The notes beneath the pieces are model-generated. The model was not told the origin of the DNA. It saw only the letters and a program-made list of their open reading frames with translations, and ran no database searches. A stretch of 64,000 nt of DNA from Streptomyces asoensis (GTDB lineage Bacteria > Actinomycetota > Actinomycetes > Streptomycetales > Streptomycetaceae): positions 6,696,001 to 6,760,000 of the forward strand of contig NZ_CP049838.1 of NCBI RefSeq assembly GCF_013085465.1, written 5' to 3'. A program made the translations under genes and the position numbers. Each line of letters begins with the position of its first letter. Position 1 is the first letter of the stretch. Below are positions 17,547 through 26,709 of the stretch, piece after piece.

Positions 17547-18851
17547 TCACGCTGCGCCATCGGGGAGGCCACTCCTGGCCGGAGGCGTCTGAGGGAGCGT
17601 CAGCGTCGCCACCGCACCGCCGTCCGGGGCGTTGGTGAACGTCAGCCGAGCGCCCAGCACCTCCGCCTGTCCGACCGCGATCGTCAGCCCGAGCCCGTGC
17701 CCCTTCGCCCCGCCCTCGGTGCGGAACCGCTGCGGCCCGTGTGTGACGAGGTACTCCGGATAGCCGTCCCCGTGATCCCGCACGGTGACCACGGGCCCGT
17801 CCACCGTCAGCACGACGGGCGACCGCCCGTGCCGGTGCGCGTTGGCGAGCAGGTTCCCCAGTACCCGCTCGAGGCGTCGCCGGTCGGTCTCCACGCGCGC
17901 GTCCCGGACGACCGTCACCTCGGTGCCGGTCGCCGAGGCCCCGGAGGTGTCCGAAGCCTCCGCCGTCCGCACCGCCCGGACCGCCAGCGCGCCCAGCTCC
18001 TCGGCGTCCAGCTCCAGCCGCTCCCGCCCGGTGTCCAGGCGGGAGATCTCCAGCAGGTCCTCCGTCAGCGTGCGCAGTGCAGCCACCCGGTCGCGGACCA
18101 GCTCCGTCGGCCGCCCCGGCGGCAGCAGTTCGGCCGCCGCGTGCAGCCCGGTCAGCGGCGTGCGCAGCTCGTGCGCCACGTCGGCGGTGAACCGCTGCTC
18201 GCTCAGCAGCTTGCCCTGGAGCGAGGACGCCATGGAGTCCAGCGCGACGGCGACGGCCCCCACCTCGTCCTGCGGCCGGCCCGGTTCCTTCGTACGGGGG
18301 TCGTCCACGCGCGCGTCCAGGTCGCCGGCGGTGATCCGCCTGGCCACCTGCGCGGTGGTGTGCAGCCGCCGGGTCACCCGGGTGACCGCGACGGCGCCGA
18401 CCAGCAGCGTCGCGCCGATGGCCAGGACCGACGACCACAGGATCGCGGTGTCGAGGGCCTCGATGGTGCGGGCGCTCTGCGAGTAGTCGACCGGGACCGC
18501 GAGGGCCCGCGCACCGTCGACGGGGCCGGCCGCCCACATCGTCGGGCGCCCCTGGTGGTCGGCGACGATCGTGCCGCGCTCGCCGGCCACCGCCAGCGCC
18601 CGCAGCGACGCGGGCAGCCCCGGCGGATCGAGGCTCGCGCCCCACCCGAGGGTGTCCCCGGCCTCGAACGCCGCCGTCGCGTCCTTCAGTCGGGAGAGTG
18701 CGAGGTCACGGGCCTGTCCGACGGTCTGGTTCGTCACCGAGACGTGCACCAGTACGCCGAGCAGGGCGGCCAGCGCACAGCACATCACCGTGATGAAGAC
18801 GGCGGCCTTCACGGCGAGCGTGCCGGCCCACGAGGGAAACGCGAGCCTCAT
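17547..18851 (-). CDS. Sensor histidine kinase
   Basis: 434 aa. ATG 18851 overlaps the lipoprotein gene upstream (ATGA). Two membrane helices (VKAAVFITVMCCALAALLGV and ILWSSVLAIGATLLVGAVAV) flank a sensor loop. Then come HAMP (RITAGDLDARV), the H box FTADVAHELRTPLTGLHAAA, the N box NLLANAHRHG, G1 VRDHGDGYP and G2 GHGLGLTIAVGQ. No response-regulator gene is adjacent, so its partner is elsewhere. The lipoprotein-kinase pairing resembles CseA/CseC of the sigma-E envelope-stress system, but the RR and sigma factor are absent here. Confidence 0.9.
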   Translation of the reverse strand: MRLAFPSWAGTLAVKAAVFITVMCCALAALLGVLVHVSVTNQTVGQARDLALSRLKDATAAFEAGDTLGWGASLDPPGLPASLRALAVAGERGTIVADHQGRPTMWAAGPVDGARALAVPVDYSQSARTIEALDTAILWSSVLAIGATLLVGAVAVTRVTRRLHTTAQVARRITAGDLDARVDDPRTKEPGRPQDEVGAVAVALDSMASSLQGKLLSEQRFTADVAHELRTPLTGLHAAAELLPPGRPTELVRDRVAALRTLTEDLLEISRLDTGRERLELDAEELGALAVRAVRTAEASDTSGASATGTEVTVVRDARVETDRRRLERVLGNLLANAHRHGRSPVVLTVDGPVVTVRDHGDGYPEYLVTHGPQRFRTEGGAKGHGLGLTIAVGQAEVLGARLTFTNAPDGGAVATLTLPQTPPARSGLPDGAA

Positions 18852-19651
18852 CGGCCGCTCGCCGACGTGGAGGAGGAGGCGGAGGCGGAAGAGGAAGAGG
18901 AAGAGGAGGCAGCAGGGGTCGGGGATGCGGAGGGCCGGGGCGAGTAGGACCTGCCCCCGGTGCGCAGCATCTCGTCGTGGGTGAGCAGCATCGCCCGCTG
19001 CTGCTGGTCCCATGTCCACTGGAGGCGGTACTCGTAGCCGGCGACCTCCGACGGGGCCCGGATGATCACGGAACGTCCGGCCAGTTCGACCCCGCTCACG
19101 GCGTCCTCGTAGGCCATGACCTGTACGAGTCTGTCCTTGCGCACGGTGTACACGCGGACGGCCGTCAGGTTGCCGGGCAGTTGCCGGAAGCCCAGGGTCA
19201 GGTCGTCGTGGCCGTCGCCGGTGAGGTCCCGGTAGTACGCCTTGAGCACGGGGCACCGGCTCCCCGCCGTCCCGCTCCTGCCGCAGTAGGCCATCCGGCC
19301 GGCCGTCTCGTCGTAGGCCCCCGCGCCGTAGTCGCCCGGATGCGCGGCGATCTCCTCGCGGACGACCGCCACCGGGTCCACCTTGCGGATGTCACCGCCG
19401 GGCACCTTGATGCCCTTCACCACCTCGGTGTCCACCTCGCCGATGTCGAAGGCGGGGCGGGAGGCGGGGGTCAGATCCGGCCAGAGCTTGTCCGGGCTGA
19501 TCGCGGTCGGTGTCGCCCCGGCGCCCTGAAGCTCACCCGCGTCACCGCAGCCCACGGCGACCGAGGCCAGCAGGGCGACGGTGACGGCGACGAGCCCACG
19601 CCGGGCGCGACGAGAGGGGCGGGTGGGACGGGAGGGGCGACGGCGGGGCAC
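18848..19651 (-). CDS. Lipoprotein translationally coupled to a histidine kinase
   Basis: 267 aa. A basic start, hydrophobic LVAVTVALLASVAVGC lipobox with the acylated Cys near residue 35, then a globular part containing YYRDLTGDGHDDLTLGF, a calcium-loop-like FG-GAP element. The tail is Ser/Ala-rich. It ends inside the first codon of the kinase gene, so the two are made together. By analogy with CseA it may tune the kinase at the outer face of the membrane; this is inference. Confidence 0.8.
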   Translation of the reverse strand: MPRRRPSRPTRPSRRARRGLVAVTVALLASVAVGCGDAGELQGAGATPTAISPDKLWPDLTPASRPAFDIGEVDTEVVKGIKVPGGDIRKVDPVAVVREEIAAHPGDYGAGAYDETAGRMAYCGRSGTAGSRCPVLKAYYRDLTGDGHDDLTLGFRQLPGNLTAVRVYTVRKDRLVQVMAYEDAVSGVELAGRSVIIRAPSEVAGYEYRLQWTWDQQQRAMLLTHDEMLRTGGRSYSPRPSASPTPAASSSSSSSASASSSTSASGR

Positions 19652-19790
19652 GGGACTCCTGTGACTCCTCTGGGGGATACGACGGTGCCAGGCCCGTACA
19701 CCTTATTCGTAAGGAAGTCCGTTTTGCGTACTGGTGGGCCGGAGATGGGGAAGTGCTGGAGGTGTCAGGGGCCTGACCATGGCGAAACGA

Positions 19791-20300
19791 TTATTCGGCC
19801 AGTTCCTCCAAAAGCCTGGCCGTCGGCAGCCCCGCCCGCAGGTACTCCACGAACAACTCGTTGTGCAGGGCCCACGGCGAGCGCCGCGACCGTATCAGCC
19901 GGATCGCTTCCTCGGCCGAGTGCCCCCGGCGTACCAGCGTGTGGGCGACGACCAGGCCGGAGCGGTTGTAGCCGCTGTAGCAGCGGACGAGGACCGTCCG
20001 GCCGTCGTCCATCGCCTCTCCCGCGGCCCGCGCCAGCCGGATCACCCCGGCGAGCTGGGTCCCGTCCAGCGGACCGTCCGGAATCGGCCACACGTGATGC
20101 AGCACTCCGGGATCGGGCCCATGTCCCTGCCGGGCCCGTGTCAACGTCTGGACGAGATCGAACTCGCCCCGCACCACGGCGAGTTCCAGTTCCCCGGAGC
20201 GTCCCCGGAACTCGTGCCCGCCCATCCACAGGCCGGGCACGATCTCGCTCCACGGACGGTCCGGAGGCGGTACGTCGAGTTGCTTCCTGCGGGTCCGCAA
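19791..20300 (-). CDS. Dual-specificity/tyrosine phosphatase-like protein
   Basis: 169 aa. TTG 20300 has GGGGAGG 5 nt upstream, which decides the start. Key motif VLVRCYSGYNRSGLVVAH is the CX5R(S/T) phosphate-binding loop, with Arg in place of the usual His before Cys. The general-acid Asp may be in HHVWPIPDGPLDGTQL. A family resembling DSPc with IVPGLWMGG at the N-terminus. Targets unknown. It is divergent from the NERD-like gene at 20412. Confidence 0.82.
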   Translation of the reverse strand: MRTRRKQLDVPPPDRPWSEIVPGLWMGGHEFRGRSGELELAVVRGEFDLVQTLTRARQGHGPDPGVLHHVWPIPDGPLDGTQLAGVIRLARAAGEAMDDGRTVLVRCYSGYNRSGLVVAHTLVRRGHSAEEAIRLIRSRRSPWALHNELFVEYLRAGLPTARLLEELAE

Positions 20301-20411
20301 CGGCGCCTCCCCAAACGCGCTGCCCAGTGCCTGCCCAACTCCCCTCGAAGGTAACCGCCTTCTTGCCCCCGGAGCACCCCTCCTGTTCCCATGGTCGTGG
20401 GGTGATGGTGC

Positions 20412-21215
20412 ATGAACGGACTGCGCGTCATACCGACCTGGCGGCATGGCCAGGAGCGGCTCTACGTCTGTCTCACGGACGGCAGGAACATCGCCTGGTA
20501 CGACCGTGAGGCGGCCAGGATCAACCTGATCGGGGAGAACCGCAGAGAGGACGTCCTGGAGGCGCTCGGCCCCTTCATCTCCGGCCCGGTCACGGTCGGC
20601 CCGCCCCCGGTCCCCACGCCCGCCGAGATGGCCCGGCTCTCCCTCCACCCGGACGACGACCTGGCCCCCAACCGCCCCGGCGAGGCCCTCCTGATCGACC
20701 TGGACCGCGACCCGGGCCCCGCCCACCGCCTCCGAGCCGACCCGCGCCGCCGCGCCCTGGCGGCCGAGCAGACCGTCGGCGTGGCCCTGGACCGCCTCGA
20801 CGGCGTCGGCTGGCACACCCTGCACTCCCTGCCCCTCCCCGGCGGAGACCGCGTCCACCACCTGGCCATCGGCCCGGCCGGCCTGTTCGCGGTCCACACG
20901 CTGTACGCCCACAAGCAGCGGGTCCGGATCTCCGACCCCCTGGTCGGACTGGGCCGCCGGGACCCGCAGCCACTTCTGCGCCGGGTACGCGCCGACGCCG
21001 ACCGCGCGTCCTACGCCCTGACGGCCGAGGTCCGCCCCGTACTGGCCCTGGTCGGCCCGATGGGCGTCTCGGTCTCCGTCCCCCCGCGCGAGGTCCGCGT
21101 CCTGACCGACACCGACCTCACCGACCTGGCCCGTCTGGGGGGCGTACTGAAGCCGGCGGACGTGGAAGCCCTGCACGCGATGGCCCGCGACCGGGGGACG
21201 TGGGCGAGGGTGTGA
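20412..21215 (+). CDS. NERD-like (nuclease-related) domain protein
   Basis: 267 aa. The first 60 residues form a beta-rich unit (GQERLYVCLTDGRNIAWYD). The middle carries the NERD pattern: AAEQTVGVALDRLDGVGWHT, LPGGDRVHHLAIGPAGLFAV. NERD domains are related to restriction-endonuclease-like folds, but here the usual D..ExK acids are weak (only the HHLAIG strand is clear), so nuclease activity is doubtful. Convergent with the LigD-like gene. Confidence 0.7.
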   Translation: MNGLRVIPTWRHGQERLYVCLTDGRNIAWYDREAARINLIGENRREDVLEALGPFISGPVTVGPPPVPTPAEMARLSLHPDDDLAPNRPGEALLIDLDRDPGPAHRLRADPRRRALAAEQTVGVALDRLDGVGWHTLHSLPLPGGDRVHHLAIGPAGLFAVHTLYAHKQRVRISDPLVGLGRRDPQPLLRRVRADADRASYALTAEVRPVLALVGPMGVSVSVPPREVRVLTDTDLTDLARLGGVLKPADVEALHAMARDRGTWARV

Positions 21216-21423
21216 TCTTCAGCCCGTCCGGCGTTTGAGGACGAGGGCCCGTTCAGGGCCGAAGCGGGGGTCTGGGGGCGCAGCCCCCAGGGACGGGACG
21301 GGTAGGGGCGGCGGGGGCGGGAACGAAGCCCGTGCCGGCCGGGCGGGAACGAAGCCCGTGCCGGCCGGGCGGGAACGAAGCCCGTGCCGGCCGGGCGGGA
21401 AGAGAACGGGCCGGTGGGCCCGA
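21216..21423. repeat. Dispersed intergenic repeat with hairpin and three 26-bp tandem units
   Basis: From 21222 the sequence CAGCCCGTCCGGCGTTTGAG begins a block I know as a frequent Streptomyces intergenic repeat. It contains CTGGGGGC-GCA-GCCCCCAG (21272-21290), a likely bidirectional terminator for the convergent genes. Next, three exact 26-bp copies beginning GAACGAAGCC lie at 21321, 21347 and 21373. No gene is present. Confidence 0.7.
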
Positions 21424-22305
21424 TCACGGCACCGCCCCCGCCCGCCCGGCATCGAGCAGCGGCGCCAGCAGATCCCCGAAGTCCTGAAGCCGCGGAGCGA
21501 TGTCGGAGGCCGAGAACGTGAGCGTCCCGACGGACCGGCACTCCTCGACCTCCTCCCAGGTGACCGCCGCCGACACGGTCGGCTCGGCCCGCGCCCGCAA
21601 GGTGTACGGCGTCGCGGTCGTCTTCCGCGCCGCGTTCTGACTCCAGTCCACGAACACCTTCCCCGGCCGCAGACTCCGCGTCATGCGGTGCAGAACCAGC
21701 CGGGGCATCGCCCGCTCCGCCTCCACGGCCAGCGCTTTCGCGTACTCCGTGACCCGTTCGGAGGAGGCCCCCCGCACCGCCGCCAGCAGATGCAGCCCCT
21801 TCGCCCCGGACGTCTTCGGCCACGCCTCGATCCCGTCCGCCGCGAGCCGCTCCCGCAGCCACACCGCGACCTCGCAGCACTCGACGACGGTCGCGGGCGT
21901 GCCGGGATCGAGGTCGAGGACGAGCCGGTCGGCGATCTCGGGATCCTGGATCACCCACTGGGGCGTATGGAACTCCGTGACGAGGTTCGCCGCCCAGACC
22001 AGGCTCGCCAGATCCTGCACGACCACCATCCGGGCGGGCCCCTCCGACCGGGGCACCTCGGCGGTGGTAACCCATTCGGGCGTCCCCGGCGGCACGTTCT
22101 TGGCGAAGAAGATCTGCCCGTCGGGCCCGTCCGGGTAGCGCAGGAAGGACAGCGGCCGGTCGCGCAGATGGGGGAGCAGGGCGTCGGCGACGGTCGCGTA
22201 GTAGTGCAGTACCTCGCCCTTGGTGAAGCCGGTCGCCGGATACAGCACCTTCTCCAGATTGCTGAGCGCGAGCCGTCTCCCCTCCACCTCAGTGATCGGC
22301 GTCAT
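21424..22305 (-). CDS. ligD: LigD polymerase-domain protein (archaeo-eukaryotic primase type) for end joining
   Basis: 293 aa. It holds only the polymerase/primase module of LigD: LSNLEKVLYPATGFTKGEVL, LVLDLDPG (two catalytic Asp), KTSGAKGLHLLAAV (nucleotide-binding Ser-Gly-x-Gly-x-His) and KVFVDWSQN (third Asp). ATG 22305 (MTPITEV) was chosen; further upstream sequence overlaps the ku promoter. In bacterial non-homologous end joining this enzyme fills gaps at broken DNA ends held by Ku; the ligase is a separate gene in many streptomycetes. Divergent from ku with 55 bp between. Confidence 0.92.
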   Translation of the reverse strand: MTPITEVEGRRLALSNLEKVLYPATGFTKGEVLHYYATVADALLPHLRDRPLSFLRYPDGPDGQIFFAKNVPPGTPEWVTTAEVPRSEGPARMVVVQDLASLVWAANLVTEFHTPQWVIQDPEIADRLVLDLDPGTPATVVECCEVAVWLRERLAADGIEAWPKTSGAKGLHLLAAVRGASSERVTEYAKALAVEAERAMPRLVLHRMTRSLRPGKVFVDWSQNAARKTTATPYTLRARAEPTVSAAVTWEEVEECRSVGTLTFSASDIAPRLQDFGDLLAPLLDAGRAGAVP

Positions 22306-22360
22306 ACGATGAGAATCACATGAAACCGTCACATAAGGCTCATTCAGGAGGGCGCTGCAC

Positions 22361-23527
22361 GTGAGATCCATTTGGAACGGCGCCATCTCCTTCGGCCTCG
22401 TCAGCATCCCGATCAAGCTGGTGAACGCCACCGAGAGCCACTCGATCTCCTTCCGCCAGATCCACACGGAGGACGGCGGCCGCATCCGCTATCGCAAGGT
22501 CTGCGAGCTGGAGGACCGCGAGGTGAGCTCGGCGGAGATCGGCAAGGGGTACGAGGACGCGGACGGCACGATCATCCCGATCACCGACGAGGACCTGTCC
22601 CATCTGCCGCTCCCGACCGCCAAGACCATCGAGATCGTGGCCTTCGTCCCCGCCGACCGGATCGACCCGCTCCAGATGGACGCCGCCTACTACCTCCAGG
22701 CGGGCGGTGCACCGGCGGCGAAGCCGTACACGCTGCTCAGGGAGGCACTGAAACGCAGTCACAAGGTGGCGATCGCGAAGTACGCCCTGCGCGGCCGCGA
22801 GCGGCTCGGGATGCTCCGCGTGGTCGGCGAGGCGATCGCCATGCACGGTCTGCTCTGGCCGGACGAGGTCCGGGCACCGGAAGGCGTGGCCCCGGACACC
22901 TCGGTCACCGTCCGCGACAAGGAACTCGACCTCGCGGACGCCCTGATGGACACCCTCGGCGAGGTCGACCTGGAGGACCTGCACGACGAGTACCGCGAGG
23001 CGGTGGAGGAGGTCGTGGCGGCGAAGGCGGCCGGCGAGACACCCCCCGAGGCCCCGACCCCGCCGTCCAGCGGCAAGGTGCTGGACCTGATGGCGGCCCT
23101 GGAGAAGAGCGTCCGGGCGGCGAAGGAGTCGCGCGGCGAGGGACCGGAGAAGGCCTCTTCGGAGACGGAGGAGGAGACGGACCAGGAGACGGGGTCGGGG
23201 GCCGAGGTCAGACACCTTTCGCAGCGCAGGTCGGCCCGTACGGCACCCAAGGGGACGGGCGGCAAGAAATCGACGTCGACGGCGACGGCGAAGAAGACCG
23301 CGGCGGCACCGAGGAAGTCGACGGCGAAGACGGCGAAGTCGACACAGCCGGCGAAGAAGACCACGGCGTCGAAGAGCACGGCGGCAACGAAGAGCACAGC
23401 CAAGAAGGCCGCCGCGAAGAAGACGACGGCCAAGGGGGCGACGGCGAAGGGAACTTCGGAGAAGGGGACCACGGCGAAGAAGTCGGCCGCGAAGAAGACG
23501 ACGGCGGCCCGCAAGCGCACGGCCTGA
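22361..23527 (+). CDS. ku: Ku DNA end-binding protein
   Basis: 388 aa. GTG 22361 is preceded by AGGAGGG. The core starts SIWNGAISFGLVSIPIKLVN and contains IHTEDGGRIRYRKVCE and LGMLRVVGEAIAMHGLLWP, the bacterial Ku fold that rings DNA ends and recruits LigD. After residue 290 the protein becomes a long Lys/Ala/Thr tail with KKTTAKK-like repeats, as in other actinobacterial Ku proteins, where the basic tail aids DNA binding. Divergently arranged with the LigD polymerase gene. Confidence 0.95.
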   Translation: MRSIWNGAISFGLVSIPIKLVNATESHSISFRQIHTEDGGRIRYRKVCELEDREVSSAEIGKGYEDADGTIIPITDEDLSHLPLPTAKTIEIVAFVPADRIDPLQMDAAYYLQAGGAPAAKPYTLLREALKRSHKVAIAKYALRGRERLGMLRVVGEAIAMHGLLWPDEVRAPEGVAPDTSVTVRDKELDLADALMDTLGEVDLEDLHDEYREAVEEVVAAKAAGETPPEAPTPPSSGKVLDLMAALEKSVRAAKESRGEGPEKASSETEEETDQETGSGAEVRHLSQRRSARTAPKGTGGKKSTSTATAKKTAAAPRKSTAKTAKSTQPAKKTTASKSTAATKSTAKKAAAKKTTAKGATAKGTSEKGTTAKKSAAKKTTAARKRTA

Positions 23528-23639
23528 CGCCGCCCCTGACCCACCCCCACCTCTCCCGACATCTCTCCCCCCACACCCGCCTCACCGACCTCACTCCCTC
23601 ACCTGCGTGCCTCCCCGCCCAGGCGAGGGATCACCCAAG

Positions 23640-25085
23640 TCAGGCAGCCTCTTCCAGCGCCCCACGACCCCGGCGTGCCCGCCCTGCCCGCCGGGCCCGC
23701 CCCGACCCCCGGTCCTCAGTGCCGCCGCCGTTGTCGCCCCCGTCGCTTCCCTCGCTCCTGTCGCCCCGGCGAGGGAAGGCCACGCACAGCGTGCCCACCC
23801 CCAGCCCCACGGCCGGCCACACCGGGAACTCACCGCCGTACGCGAACCCGTGCCCCGCGAAATACGTCAGCGCCCAGACGCTCACGCCGAGCCCGGCCCA
23901 TATCCGCCAGGCCGCCGCCCCCCGGATCCGCGCGCCGGGCCGCACACGTACGTCCACGGAGACCAACGCCCGCTCCAGTGGCCGCAACGCCCACACCACC
24001 CCCACCAGGAAACTCCCCAGCACCAGCAGCCACGGCACCCGTAGTGCCCACCAGCCGGCCGAGCCGTAGCGGGGTTCGGGGGCGAGCCCCGTCAGGTAGA
24101 AGGCGGCGGCGACGATCAGCACCGGCAGCATGTGCCAGAGGTAGAGCGCCATGCTGCCGGCCCCCAGCACCCGCACCGCCCGCCGCACCCGGGCCCGCTC
24201 CAGCACCCGTCGCACGACCGGTGCGACCAGCAGCGCCACCCCGACCTGACCCAGACTCCACGCCAGCATGGCCGCCGACGGGGGATCGGTGTTGCTCAGT
24301 TCCTCCCCGCTCACCAGGATCAGACTGACGGGAAACGGCCCGGGCCCGACGAGCAGCGCGAACCCCGACACGCCTCCCACCGCCATGGCCACCGCCCGGC
24401 CGTGCGCTCGCGGCGCAGTCCCTCCGTCACCGCCCAGCAGTCCGTCCCGCCAGCAGAATCCGAGCTGGTAGACGACACCCCATACGAGCAGGTAGTTGAG
24501 CGCCCCGATCGCCTCGACGGCCGAGCCGCGCGAGGACGCGTCGCCCGCCGCCACGAGCGCGCCGACACCGAGCCCCACCACGCCCATGCCCACAGGGATG
24601 CGCACGCCCCACCGTTCATGAAGGGAGTACAGCACCGGCGTCAGGGCGCTGAGCAGCAGATACACCGGCAGGAACCAGAACTGCATGGCCATCGCCCACC
24701 CCACCAGCGCGAGGGTGGCGCGGTCCACGCCGAGCGCGGAGCACACTCCGACGGCCAGCAGCACGAGGCCGCTGTACACGGCCGTGGGCAGCAGCAGCCG
24801 CACGGCGCGCTGCCCCACCCATCCCGCGGCGCTCCCGCCGGCGGCCCGAGCCCGCGCCCAGGAGCCTCCGGCGGCATGCCCACCGGCGAGGAAGAACAAC
24901 GGCATGATCTGGAAGCCCAGGGTCAGCCACTGCGTCCAGGGCACGGTCGCCAGCAGTTCCGGGGCGGTGATCTCGCCGTCCGGATGCCGGATCAGCCCGG
25001 TGATCAGCCAGTGCCCCAGCACGACGAGCAGAATCGCCCACGCCCGCAGGAAATCGACGTACCGGTCTCGGCTCATACGTCGCAT
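23640..25085 (-). CDS. Membrane acyltransferase (acyltransferase 3 family)
   Basis: About 481 aa with roughly ten membrane helices. It begins RDRYVDFLRAWAILLVVLGHW, the conserved R...H active-site region of the OafA/acyltransferase-3 family, and has FFLAGGHAAGGSW next. Such proteins move acyl groups onto extracytoplasmic sugars, lipids or antibiotics. ATG 25085 has GAGGGGA upstream; ATG 25076 is an alternative. It stands alone, convergent with ku. Confidence 0.85.
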   Translation of the reverse strand: MRRMSRDRYVDFLRAWAILLVVLGHWLITGLIRHPDGEITAPELLATVPWTQWLTLGFQIMPLFFLAGGHAAGGSWARARAAGGSAAGWVGQRAVRLLLPTAVYSGLVLLAVGVCSALGVDRATLALVGWAMAMQFWFLPVYLLLSALTPVLYSLHERWGVRIPVGMGVVGLGVGALVAAGDASSRGSAVEAIGALNYLLVWGVVYQLGFCWRDGLLGGDGGTAPRAHGRAVAMAVGGVSGFALLVGPGPFPVSLILVSGEELSNTDPPSAAMLAWSLGQVGVALLVAPVVRRVLERARVRRAVRVLGAGSMALYLWHMLPVLIVAAAFYLTGLAPEPRYGSAGWWALRVPWLLVLGSFLVGVVWALRPLERALVSVDVRVRPGARIRGAAAWRIWAGLGVSVWALTYFAGHGFAYGGEFPVWPAVGLGVGTLCVAFPRRGDRSEGSDGGDNGGGTEDRGSGRARRAGRARRGRGALEEAA

Positions 25086-25232
25086 GCTGCCCGTCCCCTC
25101 AACTCCCCTGAGGCGACTAGGCCTTGTCGCAACCAAGCCGTACCCGAGACGACACCCGTCGGCGTGGTGCGGTGCGGTGCGGCAGGGTGCGGCACAGTCC
25201 GTCCCCGTTCCCGTCCGTACGGCACCGGCATC

Positions 25233-25261
25233 TTGACGCTCTGGATGTTACCGGTAACATC
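25233..25261 (+). promoter_or_regulatory. Promoter with 18-bp perfect palindromic operator of the galactosidase cluster
   Basis: TTGACG at 25233-25238 and TAACAT at 25255-25260 form a -35/-10 pair 16 bp apart. GATGTTACCGGTAACATC at 25244-25261 is a perfect palindrome with a central CG, the usual form of LacI-family operators, and overlaps the -10 box. A LacI-type gene ends the cluster (31211-32299). Confidence 0.75.
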
Positions 25262-25328
25262 GTTGTCCGTCGGAGCATCACCCGCACGCCCACGAAGAGG
25301 TGGGCGCCGTCCGCCTTCTGGAGTCCGC

Positions 25329-26615
25329 GTGACCGACCACCCCACGGCGCAGCGCACCCCGGCCGGCGCACCCACGCCGGACACCGACGTCGGCACGACT
25401 AACGGCACGACTGTCGGCGCCAGTACCAGCACCAGTACCAGCACCGCCCCCGTCCCCGTCTTCACCACGTCCGCCGTGGTCGCCTCCTGCGTCGGCTTCA
25501 TGCTCATCGGCGCTCTCCAGGCGTTCTACGGCCCCGCGATCCCGGCCCTGCGCGAGGAGTTCGGGCTCTCGCCCTCCGTCGCGGGGCTGGGGCTCAGCGC
25601 GCACTTCGTCGGAGGGGTCGCCGGGGTCCTCCTCTTCGACCGGCTGTACGGCCGTACCGGCAACCGGCGGATCCTGGCCGCCTCGTATCTGCTGATGGCC
25701 GTCGGCTCGGCGGGCTTCGCGGTCGCGCCGAACTGGCCTCTCGCCCTCACCGCGGCGCTCCTCGCCGGGTTCGGCTTCGGCGGTATCGACTACGGCCTCA
25801 ACCAACTCTTCGCGGTCGGCTTCGGCCACCGTTCCACCGCGATGCTCAACATCCTCAACGCCCACTTCGGCATCGGCGCGATCCTCGGCCCGGTCCTGAT
25901 CGGGGTGGTGGGCGCCGAGCACTACCCCGTCGTCTTCCTGGTCTTCGCGCTCGCCAACCTGCCCCTGCTGTTCTGTCTGCGCGGCGTACGCGACAGCCCT
26001 CCGCGGCTGCCGCAGCCCGCACAGCACCCCGCGTCCACCGAGGCGTCCACGCCGGCCGACCGCGCCCTGCGGTCCGTCCTCGCCGTGTTCGTCACCCTCT
26101 ACGTCCTGCACGTCGGCATCGAGGCGGGTGTCGGCGGCTGGGAACCCACGCACCTGGAGACCGTCGGGCACGGCGCCGGCGTCGCGGCCACCGCGACCTC
26201 CGTGTACTGGCTGATGATGACCGTCGGCCGTTTCCTGGTGGCCCCGATCGCGTTGCGTTTCTCCGCCCAGACCATCATCACGGTCTCCTGCGCGGGCATG
26301 ACCGTCTGTCTCCTGCTGGCGGCCGTACCGGACCTGGCGCCCTTCGCCTACGCGGGCGTGGGCCTCTTCATCGCGCCGATCTTCCCCACCGGGCTGCCCT
26401 GGCTGCACCGGGCCGCCCCGCACGCACGCCGGGCCGGCGCGGTCGTCATCGCCGCGTCCATGATGGGCGGCGTCGCGGCGGGCCCGGCACTCGGCAAGGT
26501 CATCGAGTGGTCCGGCGTCCGAGCGGTCCCGCTCCTCCTCGCCGCGGTCTCCGCCGTCTGCCTCGCGGCCACCCTCTGGCTGACCCGAGCGACCCACCCG
26601 AAGCCCGCGCGGTGA
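25329..26615 (+). CDS. MFS transporter, probable sugar importer
   Basis: 428 aa, twelve predicted membrane segments, opening with a Thr/Ser-rich cytoplasmic tail and then FMLIGALQAFYGPAIPALRE. The loop motif FDRLYGRTGNRRIL is the MFS motif-A region. FGFGGIDYGLNQLFAVGFGH resembles the fucose/sugar-proton symporter branch. GTG 25329 starts about 65 bp after the palindromic operator. Genes for two beta-galactosidases follow, so uptake of a galactoside is likely. Confidence 0.82.
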   Translation: MTDHPTAQRTPAGAPTPDTDVGTTNGTTVGASTSTSTSTAPVPVFTTSAVVASCVGFMLIGALQAFYGPAIPALREEFGLSPSVAGLGLSAHFVGGVAGVLLFDRLYGRTGNRRILAASYLLMAVGSAGFAVAPNWPLALTAALLAGFGFGGIDYGLNQLFAVGFGHRSTAMLNILNAHFGIGAILGPVLIGVVGAEHYPVVFLVFALANLPLLFCLRGVRDSPPRLPQPAQHPASTEASTPADRALRSVLAVFVTLYVLHVGIEAGVGGWEPTHLETVGHGAGVAATATSVYWLMMTVGRFLVAPIALRFSAQTIITVSCAGMTVCLLLAAVPDLAPFAYAGVGLFIAPIFPTGLPWLHRAAPHARRAGAVVIAASMMGGVAAGPALGKVIEWSGVRAVPLLLAAVSAVCLAATLWLTRATHPKPAR

Positions 26616-26709
26616 CCGCCCCGCCGCCCCCGGCCGCCTCGCAGCACCGGTGGCCCCGGATGGTGCGGCCGAGCCCATCGCCGACCGGCAGGCATCCCGA
26701 GGCACAAGC

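Noticed and set aside
16460..17638. Long plus-strand reading frame rich in VLVALAPAL repeats opposite the SH3 protein
   Set aside because: It is the reverse reading of the 27-bp GGGQGNQNQ repeat. The minus-strand gene has a ribosome site, signal peptide and SH3 domain; the plus-strand frame has none.
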